From: Alicyclobacillus pomorum DSM 14955
GTDB taxonomy: Bacteria > Bacillota > Bacilli > Alicyclobacillales > Alicyclobacillaceae
Direction: 5' to 3'
NCBI RefSeq assembly: GCF_000472905.1
Contig: NZ_AXAR01000003.1
Location: 187,305 to 251,304 of the forward strand
DNA: 64,000 bases
Under the pieces are notes generated by a model. The model did no database searches. It worked only from the letters and a program-made list of their open reading frames with translations, and had not been told where the DNA came from. A program made the position numbers and the translations under genes. The first letter of the stretch is position 1, and every line of letters begins with the position of its first letter. Shown here one piece after another: positions 18,112 through 27,971 of this stretch.

Positions 18112-18150
18112 CGAAAGCACGCGCAAAAATGAAAACGCTTGCTTGCAATG

Positions 18151-18203
18151 ATTTGCGCAGTGTGCAAATTATTGCGCGGTCTGCGTGCGATATTTTGCGC
18201 AAT
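18151..18203 (+). promoter_or_regulatory. Putative BkdR upstream activating sequence
   Basis: Two adjacent inverted repeats: ATTTGC (18151-18156) with GCAAAT (18164-18169), and ATTGCGC (18171-18177) with GCGCAAT (18197-18203). Both arms share a TTGCGCA-like core. They end about 40 bases upstream of the -24 element, a suitable place for enhancer-protein dimers. Assignment to BkdR is inference from location. Confidence 0.55.
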
Positions 18204-18241
18204 ACGATGGGCGAGTGGCTTGCGTGGGCGTTCGGTGAGTT

Positions 18242-18257
18242 TGGCACGCCTCTTGCA
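18242..18257 (+). promoter_or_regulatory. Sigma-54 (-24/-12) promoter of the bkd operon
   Basis: TGGCACG, four bases, TTGCA matches the sigma-54 consensus exactly, with the GG and GC dinucleotides 10 bases apart. It lies about 100 bases upstream of the leucine dehydrogenase start and directly downstream of a sigma-54 activator gene, as in B. subtilis where SigL and BkdR drive this operon. Confidence 0.9.
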
Positions 18258-18354
18258 TGAGACAGGAGTGCGGTGTTCGTTTTACGGTCAAGTTTGGATT
18301 TGGCGTTCTTTTTGCTATTCTTAGGTGTGGAATAACAAGGAGGCAAGGTTTGCC

Positions 18355-19446
18355 ATGCAACTGTTTCAGTATCTCGAAAAGTATGATTACGAACAAGTGG
18401 TATTTTGTCAGGATGAGGCATCTGGGTTGAAAGCAATCATCGTCATCCACGATACAACGTTGGGGCCCGCGTTGGGCGGGTGCCGCATGTGGACGTATGC
18501 GAATGAAGAAGATGCCATCATGGACGCGCTGCGCTTGGCACGCGGAATGACTTATAAAGCAGCCGCAGCTGGACTGAATCTCGGTGGCGGCAAAACGGTC
18601 GTCATCGGCAATCCGAAGACGGACAAGTCGGAAGCGTTGTTCCGCGCTCTGGGACGGTTTATCCAGAGCTTAAACGGACGGTACATCACGGCGGAAGACG
18701 TGGGTACGAACGTTCACGACATGGATACGATTCACATGGAGACCAACTACGTGACGGGGATTTCTCAGGCGTATGGATCCAGCGGCAATCCGAGTCCAGT
18801 CACAGCGTTCGGCGTCTTCCGAGGGATTCAGGCGACGGCCAAGGAAGCCCTAGGTACAGACGACCTGGCGGGCAAGACCGTGGCCATTCAGGGGCTTGGC
18901 AGTGTAGGTTATTCTCTAGCTGAACATCTACACGCTGCGGGAGCCCGTTTGATTGTCACCGATATCAACCAGGACGCACTGAAGCGGGCACAGATGGAGT
19001 TGGGTGCGCGCGTCGTATCTCCCGCAGAGATTTTTGAAGTGGAATGCGATATATTTTCACCGTGTGCGCTCGGCGCGGTCATTAACGATGACACCGTTGA
19101 ACGGCTGCGCTGCGCTGCTGTAGCGGGTTCGGCGAACAACCAGTTGGCGGAAGAACGCCACGGAGACCGCCTGCACGAGCGGGGGATTCTGTACGCACCG
19201 GACTACGTCATTAACGCTGGCGGCCTCATCAACGTGGCGGATGAGCTGGAAGGATATAACGCCGAACGCGCGAAAAAGAAAGTGGAACAAATTTACAATA
19301 TCATGACAGAAATCTACAATATCGCGAAGCGGGAAAACCTGCCGACGTATCGCGCGGCGGATCGGATGGCTGAGACACGCATTGAGCAAATGCGCAAGGT
19401 GCGGAGCACGTTTGTCCAAGGGGCAAAGTCCGCGCTCAACCGCTGA
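18355..19446 (+). CDS. bcd: Leucine dehydrogenase (branched-chain amino acid dehydrogenase)
   Basis: Oxidative deamination of leucine, valine and isoleucine to the 2-keto acids with NAD+. The 363-residue protein has the family core: [31 protein letters not shown] with the catalytic lysine, [14 protein letters not shown], the NAD-binding [13 protein letters not shown], and [14 protein letters not shown] at 18355 with AAGGAGG 11 bases upstream. It is the first gene of the bkd operon, feeding the dehydrogenase complex downstream. The ptb and buk genes that flank bcd in B. subtilis are not here. Confidence 0.95.
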   Translation: MQLFQYLEKYDYEQVVFCQDEASGLKAIIVIHDTTLGPALGGCRMWTYANEEDAIMDALRLARGMTYKAAAAGLNLGGGKTVVIGNPKTDKSEALFRALGRFIQSLNGRYITAEDVGTNVHDMDTIHMETNYVTGISQAYGSSGNPSPVTAFGVFRGIQATAKEALGTDDLAGKTVAIQGLGSVGYSLAEHLHAAGARLIVTDINQDALKRAQMELGARVVSPAEIFEVECDIFSPCALGAVINDDTVERLRCAAVAGSANNQLAEERHGDRLHERGILYAPDYVINAGGLINVADELEGYNAERAKKKVEQIYNIMTEIYNIAKRENLPTYRAADRMAETRIEQMRKVRSTFVQGAKSALNR

Positions 19447-19470
19447 CTTATCCGGGAGGACAACAATTCG

Positions 19471-20892
19471 ATGTCAGAGACGAATTACGATGTGGTGATT
19501 GTAGGTGGCGGCACCGGAGGCTACGTTGCCGCCATTCGGGCAGCGCAACTCGGCCTAAAGGTCGCTGTTGTGGAAAAAGACAAGCTGGGCGGCACCTGTC
19601 TGCACCGCGGATGCATTCCGAGCAAAGCGCTGCTGCGAACTGCTGAAGTGTATGCAACCGCCAAGGAGGCGGACCGATACGGGGTGGAGCTGGCTTCCCC
19701 GGCCCTGAATCTCCCGAAAGCGATGGCGAGAAAGGCGAACATCGTAGACCAACTACACAAAGGCGTTCAATTTTTGATGAAAAAGAACCAAGTGGACGTG
19801 ATTCATGGCATCGGCCGCGTGATGGGGCCATCCATCTTCTCCCCACAGGCCGGCGCGGTCTCCGTAGAGCACGAAAACGGCGAAACGCAGATTTTGTCGC
19901 CGCGCTTTACGTTGATTGCCACCGGGTCTCAACCCAGGTCACTGCCTGGACTGGAGTTTGACGGGCAGAAGGTCATTTCCAGCGATGATGCCCTGCAACT
20001 GGAGCGGCTTCCAGCATCCGCCATCATTGTTGGCGCAGGAGCTATCGGTGTGGAGTGGGCTTCGATGCTCAGTGACTTCGGTGTGGAAGTGACGTTGGTG
20101 GAGTATCTGCCGCGCATCCTGCCGCTGGAAGACGAAGACATTTCAGCAGAAACGGCGCGCATTTTGAAGAAGCGCGGGGTTCGCATCAAGACTGGTGCCA
20201 AGGTTCTGCCGGAGACACTTGACAAGTCTGCTGATGTGAGCATCGAGGTAGAGGTAGGTGCTCAGCGGGAGAGACTCTCCGCGGAGCTGATGCTCGTGGC
20301 TGTCGGTCGCACGCCAGTGGTCGAGAACATCGGGCTAGAGGCGACGGAAGTCAAGCTGGAGCGCGGTGCCATTGTAGTCGATGAACACTACCGAACGGCA
20401 GAAGAAAATATTTTTGCCATCGGCGACGTCATCGGCGGTGTGCAACTCGCGCACGTTGCGGCGCACGAAGGGATCCATGCTGTTGAGGTCATGGCAGGTC
20501 GGTCGCCGCGACCCATCGACTACAGCATGATTCCTAAGTGCACGTACAGTCGGCCGGAAGTGGCGAGCGTCGGATTGACGGAGGCCGAGGCAAAGGAACG
20601 TGGCTACGATGTAAAAGTAGGGAAGTTCCAGTTCCGAGCCATCGGGAAGGCGCTCGTGTTCGGCGAAGCGGATGGTTTTGTGAAGATAGTCGCAGATGCA
20701 GATACGGATGACGTGCTGGGTGTGCACATGGTCGGTCCGCATGTCACTGATCTGATCTCTGAAGCAGCGTTGGCCAGAGTGCTTAACGCCACTCCGTGGG
20801 AAGTCGGGCACACCATTCACCCGCATCCGACGCTGTCGGAAGTACTGGGTGAAGCGGCGCTCGCCGTGGACGGAGTGGCTATACATTCGTAA
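19471..20892 (+). CDS. lpdV: Dihydrolipoyl dehydrogenase, E3 of the BCKDH complex
   Basis: FAD flavoprotein that reoxidises dihydrolipoamide on BkdB. The 473 residues show the FAD-binding GGGTGGYVAAIRAAQLG, the redox disulfide in GGTCLHRGCIPSK, the NAD domain (VGAGAIGVEWASML) and the C-terminal active-site histidine in HTIHPHPTLSE. The gene begins 24 bases after bcd with GGGAGGA in front of the ATG. The lpdV name follows from operon context; the sequence alone says E3. Confidence 0.94.
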   Translation: MSETNYDVVIVGGGTGGYVAAIRAAQLGLKVAVVEKDKLGGTCLHRGCIPSKALLRTAEVYATAKEADRYGVELASPALNLPKAMARKANIVDQLHKGVQFLMKKNQVDVIHGIGRVMGPSIFSPQAGAVSVEHENGETQILSPRFTLIATGSQPRSLPGLEFDGQKVISSDDALQLERLPASAIIVGAGAIGVEWASMLSDFGVEVTLVEYLPRILPLEDEDISAETARILKKRGVRIKTGAKVLPETLDKSADVSIEVEVGAQRERLSAELMLVAVGRTPVVENIGLEATEVKLERGAIVVDEHYRTAEENIFAIGDVIGGVQLAHVAAHEGIHAVEVMAGRSPRPIDYSMIPKCTYSRPEVASVGLTEAEAKERGYDVKVGKFQFRAIGKALVFGEADGFVKIVADADTDDVLGVHMVGPHVTDLISEAALARVLNATPWEVGHTIHPHPTLSEVLGEAALAVDGVAIHS

Positions 20893-20925
20893 ACGTTCGG
20901 TACAAGCGGAGGAGGCGTAACGCCG

Positions 20926-21942
20926 ATGGCAGACAAGGTTCGCCATATCGAATTGGGATTGACCGACCAGCAAGTGCTGGACATGTACTGGTACATGGTA
21001 TTGGCGCGCACCGTGGACGAGCGCATGTGGCTGTTGAATCGCGCTGGCAAGATCCCGTTCGTCATTTCTTGTCAAGGTCAGGAAGGAGCGCAAGCTGGTG
21101 CCGGGTTTGCGCTGGACCCTTCGAAGGACTATATCGCGCCGTACTATCGAGATTTGTGCTTGGTGCTCATCTACGGGCATACGGCGAAGTCGGAGTTGTT
21201 ATCCGCCTTTGGCAAGCCCGAAGATCCGAACAGTGGCGGTCGTCAGATGCCTGGGCACTTTGGGGATAGGAAGCGCCGGATCATCACGGGATCCAGCCCG
21301 GTGGGAACGCAGATTCCACACGCGGTCGGGGCAGCGCTGGCAGCAAAGATGCGCGGCGAGGATTTTGTGGCATACGTGTCCTTCGGTGAAGGAACGAGCA
21401 ATCAGGGGGATTTTCACGAAGCGGCAAACTTCGCTGGAATCCACAAATTGCCGGTCATCTTTTTTTGTGAAAACAACCGATACGCGATTTCGGTACCGGA
21501 AAGTAAACAGTTGGCTTGTAAAAACGTCGCCGACCGGGCGGCAGGCTACGGATTTGAAGGCGTGGTCGTGGACGGTATGGACCCGCTTGAAGTATACCGC
21601 GTGATGAAGGCGGCTGTAGAGAAAGCGCGGAATGGTGGAGGTCCAACGCTCGTCGAAGCCAAGACATACCGTCTGGTACCACATTCGAGCGATGATGACG
21701 ACCGCTCCTACCGGACTCGCGAAGAGGTGGAGGAGGCCAAGAGAGGCGACTCCATCGTCCGCTTAAAGCAGTATTTGCTGGATGTCGGCCTGCTCACGGA
21801 AGAAAAGGACGCGGCACTTCGCAAGAAGGCATTGGACGAAGTGAACGAGGCGACGGCATACGCAGAAAAGGCACCGCACGCGGACCCAGCCACCTTGACG
21901 CACTACGTTTATGCGGAGGAGGCAGTGCACCATGGCCGTTAA
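20926..21942 (+). CDS. bkdAA: Branched-chain 2-oxoacid dehydrogenase E1 alpha
   Basis: Thiamine diphosphate-dependent E1 alpha subunit, decarboxylating 2-ketoisocaproate, 2-ketoisovalerate and 2-keto-3-methylvalerate. The 338-residue protein shows QGQEGAQAGAGFAL, the GSSPVGTQIPHAVG segment, the TPP-binding GEGTSNQGDFHE...ENN, and the regulatory-loop-like HSSDDDDRSYRT. ATG at 20926 follows GGAGGAGG. Its end overlaps the E1 beta start by 11 bases. Confidence 0.94.
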   Translation: MADKVRHIELGLTDQQVLDMYWYMVLARTVDERMWLLNRAGKIPFVISCQGQEGAQAGAGFALDPSKDYIAPYYRDLCLVLIYGHTAKSELLSAFGKPEDPNSGGRQMPGHFGDRKRRIITGSSPVGTQIPHAVGAALAAKMRGEDFVAYVSFGEGTSNQGDFHEAANFAGIHKLPVIFFCENNRYAISVPESKQLACKNVADRAAGYGFEGVVVDGMDPLEVYRVMKAAVEKARNGGGPTLVEAKTYRLVPHSSDDDDRSYRTREEVEEAKRGDSIVRLKQYLLDVGLLTEEKDAALRKKALDEVNEATAYAEKAPHADPATLTHYVYAEEAVHHGR

Positions 21943-22915
21943 GCAATACATTGAAGCCATTCACGATGCGCTCCAGGAGGAGATGGCGCGCGACGAGCGC
22001 GTATTTGTGCTCGGCGAAGACGTTGGCGTGCGCGGCGGTGTCTTTCGCGTGACGGCCGGCCTCATTGAACAGTTTGGGGAGTACCGCGTATTGGATTTCC
22101 CGTTGACGGAATCCGCAATTGTCGGTGTTGCCATTGGGGCGGCGGCAGCTGGGATGATTCCGGTCGCGGAAATTCAGTTCGCGGACTTTATTCTACCTGC
22201 CGTGAACCAAATTATTTCGGAAGCAGCGAAGTTCCGCTATCGGTCGAATAACGATTGGAATTGTCCGATTGTCATACGCGCTCCATACGGAGGCGGCATT
22301 CACGGTGCGCTGTACCACTCCCAGAGCATGGAGGCGCTGTTCACACACGTTCCCGGGCTCAAAATTGTCACGCCGTCCACACCGGAAGACGCGAAGGGGC
22401 TGTTGGTGTCTGCCATTCGCGATCCAGATCCGGTTCTGTTTTTTGAACACAAGAAACTCTACCGCTCGATTCGAGGAGAAGTGCCGGAAGGAGAGTACTC
22501 CACTCCGATTGGCAAGGCCGCGGTGCGTCGCGAAGGCGACGACATCACCGTCATCACCTACGGATTGGGGGTTCACCTGGCGCTCGATGCCGCTTCGCAT
22601 TTGGAAAAAGAGGGCATCTCGACGCACATTCTCGATTTGCGTACGCTACGACCACTGGATGAACAAGCCATCCTGGAGGCAGCGCGGAAAACGGGGAAAG
22701 TCCTGATTGTTCATGAAGACAATAAGGTCTGTGGCGTCGGAGCGGAAGTATCCGCCATCATTGCGGAGCACGCGTTATTCGACTTGGACGCGCCGGTTCG
22801 GCGACTGGCAGGTCCAGAAGTGCCCGCCATGCCGTTCAGTCCGACGTTGGAAAAGGCGTACATGCTGAATACCGACAAAGTCGCGCAGGAGATGCGCGCG
22901 CTGGCGAAGTTTTAA
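21932..22915 (+). CDS. bkdAB: Branched-chain 2-oxoacid dehydrogenase E1 beta
   Basis: E1 beta partner, 327 residues, with the family segments VFVLGEDVGVRGGVF, FPLTESAIVGVAIGAA, EIQFADFI and APYGGGIHGALYHSQ, and the C-terminal HEDNKVCGVGAEVSAII. ATG at 21932 is preceded by GGAGGAGG and lies inside the end of bkdAA. Together with E1 alpha, E2 (bkdB) and E3 (lpdV) it makes a complete complex. Confidence 0.94.
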   Translation: MAVKQYIEAIHDALQEEMARDERVFVLGEDVGVRGGVFRVTAGLIEQFGEYRVLDFPLTESAIVGVAIGAAAAGMIPVAEIQFADFILPAVNQIISEAAKFRYRSNNDWNCPIVIRAPYGGGIHGALYHSQSMEALFTHVPGLKIVTPSTPEDAKGLLVSAIRDPDPVLFFEHKKLYRSIRGEVPEGEYSTPIGKAAVRREGDDITVITYGLGVHLALDAASHLEKEGISTHILDLRTLRPLDEQAILEAARKTGKVLIVHEDNKVCGVGAEVSAIIAEHALFDLDAPVRRLAGPEVPAMPFSPTLEKAYMLNTDKVAQEMRALAKF

Positions 22916-22948
22916 GGCGAGTCAAAGGATGGGAAGGAGTGGTCGTGC

Positions 22949-24253
22949 ATGCCGGATGTAAAAATGCCTCAGCTGGGCGAGAGTGTCACAGAAGGGACCA
23001 TCGGCAAGTGGCTGAAAAACGTCGGCGACAAAGTATCTAAGTACGAGCCTCTCGTTGAGGTGATGACGGACAAGGTGAACGCGGAGGTACCGTCCGACTT
23101 TGAGGGAACGTTGACAGAAATCCTTGTGCAGGAGGGAGAAACGGTCAAGGTCGGGACTGTGCTTTGTCGTATTGCGGAGGCTGGAGAACAAAGTGATGCC
23201 CAATCAGCCAACGCTGCTGCGCCAAGCGCGCATCCGACCGAACCACAGACACCGTCGGCACCTCGCCCCGCCAGTGCCCGTAGCCGTTTCTCACCCGCGG
23301 TCTTGCGGCTGGCCGAGGAGCACAATATCGATTTATCTACCATTTCCGGAACAGGAGAGGGTGGTCGAATTACCCGCAAAGACGTGTTAGCGGCGATTGA
23401 AGCAGGAAAACACGGTACCTCTGAGCCTGCCGAAGGGACTCCTGCTTCGGTATCCGCGTCCGCATCTGCGCAAAACGACAGGGCGGCTGCGCCAGCAGCG
23501 TCTCGTGGCGAAGCCGCTCCTCCCAGTGTACATACGGAAGCCGGGCAATCGAGTGAAGACGTCGAAGTGCTGGAGCCTAGCCCCATCCGTAAGACCATCG
23601 CACGTCGAATGGTCGAGAGCAAGCATAACGCGCCCCATGCATGGACCATGGTGGAGGCGGATGTTTCGGAACTGGTTGCCTTCCGCCAGCGAGTCAAGGC
23701 CGATTTCAAACGCAAGGAAGGCGTCGATTTGACGTACCTGCCGTTTTTCATTAAGGCCGTGGTCGAAGCGCTCAAGCAGTACCCGATGCTGAACGCGTCC
23801 TGGGTGGACGACAAAATTCACGTACACAAGCGGATCAACATTTCCATCGCCGTCGCTACGGATGATGCGCTCGTGGTGCCAGTGATTCACAATGCAGACC
23901 GATTGAGTATCGCTGGCCTTGCGCACGCGGTGAACGAATTGGCAGCCAAGGCGAGGTCGGGGCGACTGTCTCTACAGGATGTGCAAGGTGGCACATTTAC
24001 CGTCAACAACACAGGGGCGTTCGGCTCGATTTTGTCGCAACCGATTATCAACGCGCCGCAGGCAGCCATTCTTTCGGTCGAGTCCATTGTCAAACGGGCT
24101 GTTGTAGTGAACGACGCGATTGCCGTGAGAAGCATGGTCAACCTCTGCCTGTCGCTGGATCACCGACTCTTGGACGGCTGGGTTGCTGGACAGTTCCTGA
24201 AAGCTGTGAAAGAACGCCTGCAGTCTTTTGGAAATGACACCGTATTGTTCTAA
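22949..24253 (+). CDS. bkdB: BCKDH E2 (dihydrolipoamide acyltransferase)
   Basis: E2 core of the complex, 434 residues. One lipoyl domain (1-80) with the lipoylated Lys42 in VMTDKVNAE, an Ala/Pro/Ser linker, the E3/E1-binding domain (about 110-150, RFSPAVLRLAEEHNIDL), a second long linker and the catalytic domain with SLDHRLLDG near the end. ATG at 22949 follows AAGGAGTGG. The product acyl-CoAs are isovaleryl-, isobutyryl- and 2-methylbutyryl-CoA, used as starters for branched or cyclic fatty acids or degraded. A hairpin follows the stop. Confidence 0.94.
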   Translation: MPDVKMPQLGESVTEGTIGKWLKNVGDKVSKYEPLVEVMTDKVNAEVPSDFEGTLTEILVQEGETVKVGTVLCRIAEAGEQSDAQSANAAAPSAHPTEPQTPSAPRPASARSRFSPAVLRLAEEHNIDLSTISGTGEGGRITRKDVLAAIEAGKHGTSEPAEGTPASVSASASAQNDRAAAPAASRGEAAPPSVHTEAGQSSEDVEVLEPSPIRKTIARRMVESKHNAPHAWTMVEADVSELVAFRQRVKADFKRKEGVDLTYLPFFIKAVVEALKQYPMLNASWVDDKIHVHKRINISIAVATDDALVVPVIHNADRLSIAGLAHAVNELAAKARSGRLSLQDVQGGTFTVNNTGAFGSILSQPIINAPQAAILSVESIVKRAVVVNDAIAVRSMVNLCLSLDHRLLDGWVAGQFLKAVKERLQSFGNDTVLF

Positions 24254-24277
24254 ATCCCGTGCGGTGAATCAGTTTCG

Positions 24278-24303
24278 GGATGGTGCATCCAGCACCATCC
24301 TTT
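24278..24303 (+). terminator. Hairpin between bkdB and lipA
   Basis: GGATGGTGC (24278-24286) pairs perfectly with GCACCATCC (24292-24300) around a 5-base loop, followed by TTT only. It is likely a terminator or attenuator ending the sigma-54 transcript. Confidence 0.6.
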
Positions 24304-24329
24304 GACATGTTTCCCGGATGATTTACACT
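24302..24329 (+). promoter_or_regulatory. SigmaA-type promoter for lipA
   Basis: TTGACA (24302-24307), 16 bases, TACACT (24324-24329), about 50 bases upstream of the lipA start. A consensus -35 directly after the bkdB terminator suggests constitutive lipA transcription. Confidence 0.65.
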
Positions 24330-24381
24330 AGGAGTGGAGAATAGGGACCTCCGTCGTTCTCATACGGAAGGGTGTGAAGGC

Positions 24382-25407
24382 ATGACAGAATCCAAGTTCC
24401 TGGAAAAACAGCGAATCAAAGAGCAACTTATGAAAGAACAGAGGGCCTCACGACCGGATTGGTTGAAAATCAAGGTCAAGACGGGGCCCAACTACCGTGA
24501 TCTGAAAGAGATCATGCGCGGCAAATCCTTGCATACCGTGTGCGAAGAAGCGCGCTGTCCGAATATCTTCGAGTGCTGGGAGCATAGGACGGCGACGTTT
24601 ATGATTCTCGGAGACATCTGTACACGCGCGTGTCGGTTTTGCGCGGTCCACAGTGGGAAACCCACGGAACTCGACTGGCAGGAGCCAAAGCGTGTTGCGG
24701 ACGCCGTGGTGGACATGGGTCTACAACACGTGGTGGTGACCAGCGTGGCGCGCGACGACTTGGAGGATGGCGGTGCCTCCATTTTCGCAGCCACCATTCG
24801 CGCCATCCGCGAACGTGTCCCAGGCTGCGGCGTGGAAGTCTTAATCCCGGACTTCATGGGCAATTGGGACGCGCTGAAAACGGTGATGGATGCCTCTCCG
24901 GACATCCTCAATCACAATGTGGAAACCGTACGACGGTTGTCCGACAAGGTTCGTTCCAAGGCAAAATATGACCGGACGCTGGAACTTCTCCGCAGGGCCA
25001 AGGAAATGCGCCCGGATATCCGCACGAAGTCGAGCATTATGGTCGGTCTCGGTGAGACGTTTGAAGAAATTCTGGAGACCATGGACGACTTGCGGGCGGT
25101 CGGTGTCGACATCCTCACGATTGGGCAGTATTTGCAACCTACGAAGAAACACCTGTTGGTCGAGAAGTTCTACACGCCGACGGAGTTTCTGAGATTACGC
25201 GGTGAAGGTCTGAAGCGAGGATTCGCGCACGTCGAATCCGGCCCAATGGTGCGCAGCTCGTACCATGCACATGAACAAGTGCAACGCGCGAACGGTTTAC
25301 CTTTGCAGTCGCTCAGTGCTGAAGAGCGAGCATTGCACTTGGCCAAGCATGGTAGCGAATCGGACGTGAACGTAGCTTCCGTGGCGGACGGGGGGACAAC
25401 GCGTTGA
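24382..25407 (+). CDS. lipA: Lipoyl synthase LipA
   Basis: Radical SAM enzyme that inserts two sulfurs into protein-bound octanoyl groups. Both clusters are visible: the auxiliary set [12 protein letters not shown] and the radical SAM set [11 protein letters not shown] at 24382 is chosen because GGAAGGG lies 9 bases upstream; an ATG-like start at 24334 would add a non-conserved leader. The 341 residues are slightly longer than usual at the N-terminus. It overlaps lipB by 4 bases, and both lie behind the lipoate-dependent bkd complex. Confidence 0.95.
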   Translation: MTESKFLEKQRIKEQLMKEQRASRPDWLKIKVKTGPNYRDLKEIMRGKSLHTVCEEARCPNIFECWEHRTATFMILGDICTRACRFCAVHSGKPTELDWQEPKRVADAVVDMGLQHVVVTSVARDDLEDGGASIFAATIRAIRERVPGCGVEVLIPDFMGNWDALKTVMDASPDILNHNVETVRRLSDKVRSKAKYDRTLELLRRAKEMRPDIRTKSSIMVGLGETFEEILETMDDLRAVGVDILTIGQYLQPTKKHLLVEKFYTPTEFLRLRGEGLKRGFAHVESGPMVRSSYHAHEQVQRANGLPLQSLSAEERALHLAKHGSESDVNVASVADGGTTR

Positions 25408-26099
25408 GCAAGGTACAAGCGGAGTGGATTTCCCTCGGAACCATGAAGTACGACGAGGCACTGGCTGTACAGGAGCGGCAGCGAGACGACGTCCTGAACG
25501 GCGCCACGGACCGCCAGGTGGTATTCACGGTCGAGCACCCGCCCACCATCACGATTGGGCGCAACGGCACCTCGAGTCATATTGTGGCGCCGCGCGCGTA
25601 TCTGGAATCGCTGGGCATGGAAGTGTACGAGGTGGATCGTGGCGGGGACGTGACGTACCACGGCCCTGGACAGCTGGTGGTCTATCCGATTTTTCACCTG
25701 CAGCCCTGGGACAATGACGTAGGGCGATACGTACGCATGCTTGAGGAATCCGTCATCGTGGCACTGCGGGACGTCGGCTTGATTGCGTCGCGTCTCGAAG
25801 GCTACCCTGGCGTTTGGATGGGCACGAACAAGATTTGTGCGGTCGGCGTACGGATGCGTCGTCGGCCGTCCGGGGAGCTCGTCACGTCGCACGGAATCGC
25901 GCTCAACGTAAACACCGACTTGAGCCACTTTCAAACCATCATCCCGTGCGGATTGGCAGATAAAGGCGTGACGTCCATTGAACGGGAGACCGGAAGGAAA
26001 GCGTCCATGGTAGACTGGGAGAGACGGTTGATGGAGGCGTTTTCCGCGGTGTTTCAAGCGGAGTTCTCAAAGGGGGCGCTGCGCGCGTCCGGGCAGTAA
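25404..26099 (+). CDS. lipB: Octanoyltransferase LipB
   Basis: Transfers octanoate from acyl carrier protein to lipoyl domains. Signature segments: [35 protein letters not shown] and IIPCGL with the catalytic cysteine. Presence of LipB rather than the LipM/LipL route of B. subtilis is notable for a Bacillales-like genome. The start is TTG at 25404, overlapping the lipA stop (TTGA), with a GGGGGG-rich site 8 bases upstream. 231 residues, normal length. Confidence 0.93.
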   Translation: MSKVQAEWISLGTMKYDEALAVQERQRDDVLNGATDRQVVFTVEHPPTITIGRNGTSSHIVAPRAYLESLGMEVYEVDRGGDVTYHGPGQLVVYPIFHLQPWDNDVGRYVRMLEESVIVALRDVGLIASRLEGYPGVWMGTNKICAVGVRMRRRPSGELVTSHGIALNVNTDLSHFQTIIPCGLADKGVTSIERETGRKASMVDWERRLMEAFSAVFQAEFSKGALRASGQ

Positions 26100-26133
26100 C
26101 AGGACACGGAGTGGATGGAGGAGAGGTGGGAGC

Positions 26134-26241
26134 ATGAGCTTGGCTTGGACAGCTGGGATCATGGTCGCGATGGCGGTTGTCGCGATAGGGGTGGGTTTTT
26201 TTCGGTGTAGTTGGCGGACAACCGAAGTGAGTCAACCGTGA
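26134..26241 (+). CDS. 35-residue single-span membrane protein
   Basis: ATG at 26134 lies 5 bases after an extended GGAGGAGAGGTGGG site. The reading frame gives 35 residues with one hydrophobic segment (about 8-25) and a short polar end, finishing at 26241. It lies between lipB and the mutase gene; the stop overlaps a GTG in the mutase frame. Function unknown; the strong site and clean membrane segment support it being translated. Confidence 0.5.
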   Translation: MSLAWTAGIMVAMAVVAIGVGFFRCSWRTTEVSQP

Positions 26242-26282
26242 CGTCTGCACGACCACAGGACAGGGGAGAGGTTGAGGCTGCC

Positions 26283-27941
26283 ATGTCTATAGAGCGCGAG
26301 TATCAACAATGGCGAGACAAGACGGAAAAAGTGGTCGCCAAGCGACCGGAGCGTAAGTCTGAGTTTGTCAACGCGTCGGATATTCCAATTCAGCGATTGT
26401 ATCTGCCACAAGACGGCATCCAGTCTGAACAGGAATACCTCGATAAACTCGGCTTCCCAGGCGAGTACCCGTATACGCGTGGGATTCAGCCGACGATGTA
26501 TCGGGGACGGTACTGGACGATGCGGCAATACGCGGGGTTTGGCTCCGCAGAAGAGACCAACCGCCGTTTCCGCTACCTGTTGGAACAGGGGCAGACCGGC
26601 CTCAGCACTGCATTTGATCTGCCCACACAAATTGGATACGACGCGGACCATCCGTTTTCACGAGGAGAAGTCGGCAAAGTGGGGGTCTCCATTTCTTCGC
26701 TGCTGGACATGGAGACGCTACTGGCAGGCATTCCGCTGGACAAGGTCAGCACGTCGATGACCATCAACGCGCCCGCGTCTGTACTGCTGGCGATGTACCT
26801 GGTGGTGGCAGAGAAGCAGGGAGTAACGTGGGACAAGGTCTCCGGGACCATCCAAAACGATATTTTGAAAGAGTACGTGGCGCGTGGAACATACATATTC
26901 CCGCCGAAGCCCTCGATGCGGCTCATCACGGACATTTTTGAGTTCTGTTCACAGGAAGTTCCGAATTGGAACACCATTTCCATCAGCGGGTATCACATTC
27001 GGGAAGCGGGCTCTACGGCGGTACAGGAAGTGGCCTTTACGCTGGCAAACGCCATTGCGTACGTCGAAGCAGCGCTGGCGAAAGGGCTTGCAGTGGACGA
27101 TTTTGCTCCGCGTCTCTCCTTCTTCTTTAATGCGCACAACGATTTCTTCGAAGAGATTGCGAAGTTTCGCGCAGCGCGTCGCATGTGGGCGAAGATTATG
27201 AAGGAACGATTCCACGCGACGTCGCCGAAATCGATGCAACTGCGCTTTCACACGCAGACCGCGGGTAGTACACTCACGGCGCAGCAACCGGACAACAATA
27301 TTGTCCGAGTCACCGTGCAAGCGATGGCCGCCGTTTTGGGTGGTACACAGAGTCTTCATACGAATTCGCGGGACGAGGCACTGGCGCTCCCTACGGAAGA
27401 TTCAGCTCGAGTTGCTTTGCGGACACAACAAATTCTTGCGTACGAAAGCGGTATCACCGATACGGTAGATCCGCTGGCGGGCAGCTACTACGTCGAGTCG
27501 CTCACCGACGCGATTGAGGAACGCGCATGGGCGTACATCGACTACATCGATGAACTCGGCGGTGCCGTGGCTGCAATTGAACAGGGATACCTGCAAAAGG
27601 AGATTCACAAGGCTGCGTACGACACGCAAATGGCCATCGAACGCGGAGACCAAATCGTAGTTGGCGTGAATAAATTCAAGCTGGACAACGAAGCGCAGCC
27701 GGAACTGCTCAGGGTGGATCCAACGCTCGGCCGGAAGCAGGCGGAAGCACTCGCGAAATTGCGAAGCGAACGGGCTGAGGAGCCGTGGCGCCGGGCACTC
27801 GATGCACTGAAGGAAGGTGCAAAGACGGATCAAAATTTGATGCCACTGATTATTGACGCTGTTCGGGCTTATGCCACCGTTGGCGAAATCTGCAACGTAC
27901 TGCGCGACGTCTTCGGGGAATATCGCCCTTCGATTTTCTAA
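26283..27941 (+). CDS. Methylmalonyl-CoA mutase, large (catalytic barrel) subunit
   Basis: Adenosylcobalamin-dependent mutase without its own B12 domain, 552 residues; the B12 part is the next gene. The two residues that set specificity in this family read as in methylmalonyl-CoA mutase: Tyr83 in MRQYAGF (Phe in isobutyryl-, Ile in 2-hydroxyisobutyryl-CoA mutase) and Arg201 in YVARGTY (Gln in the other two). The catalytic histidine segment [11 protein letters not shown] and LRFHTQTAG are present. ATG at 26283 is chosen for GAGG 5 bases upstream; in-frame TTG at 26211 and GTG at 26238 are alternatives. Confidence 0.9.
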   Translation: MSIEREYQQWRDKTEKVVAKRPERKSEFVNASDIPIQRLYLPQDGIQSEQEYLDKLGFPGEYPYTRGIQPTMYRGRYWTMRQYAGFGSAEETNRRFRYLLEQGQTGLSTAFDLPTQIGYDADHPFSRGEVGKVGVSISSLLDMETLLAGIPLDKVSTSMTINAPASVLLAMYLVVAEKQGVTWDKVSGTIQNDILKEYVARGTYIFPPKPSMRLITDIFEFCSQEVPNWNTISISGYHIREAGSTAVQEVAFTLANAIAYVEAALAKGLAVDDFAPRLSFFFNAHNDFFEEIAKFRAARRMWAKIMKERFHATSPKSMQLRFHTQTAGSTLTAQQPDNNIVRVTVQAMAAVLGGTQSLHTNSRDEALALPTEDSARVALRTQQILAYESGITDTVDPLAGSYYVESLTDAIEERAWAYIDYIDELGGAVAAIEQGYLQKEIHKAAYDTQMAIERGDQIVVGVNKFKLDNEAQPELLRVDPTLGRKQAEALAKLRSERAEEPWRRALDALKEGAKTDQNLMPLIIDAVRAYATVGEICNVLRDVFGEYRPSIF

Positions 27942-27971
27942 ACGCACGGGAAGCAGCGGGGAGGTACGTCT

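Noticed and set aside
20335..21180. 281-codon minus-strand frame opposite lpdV/bkdAA
   Set aside because: Spans two conserved plus-strand genes of one operon and matches nothing known.
22969..23814. 281-codon minus-strand frame opposite bkdB
   Set aside because: Ser/Ala-rich product is the mirror of the Ala/Pro linker of E2; no evidence of expression.
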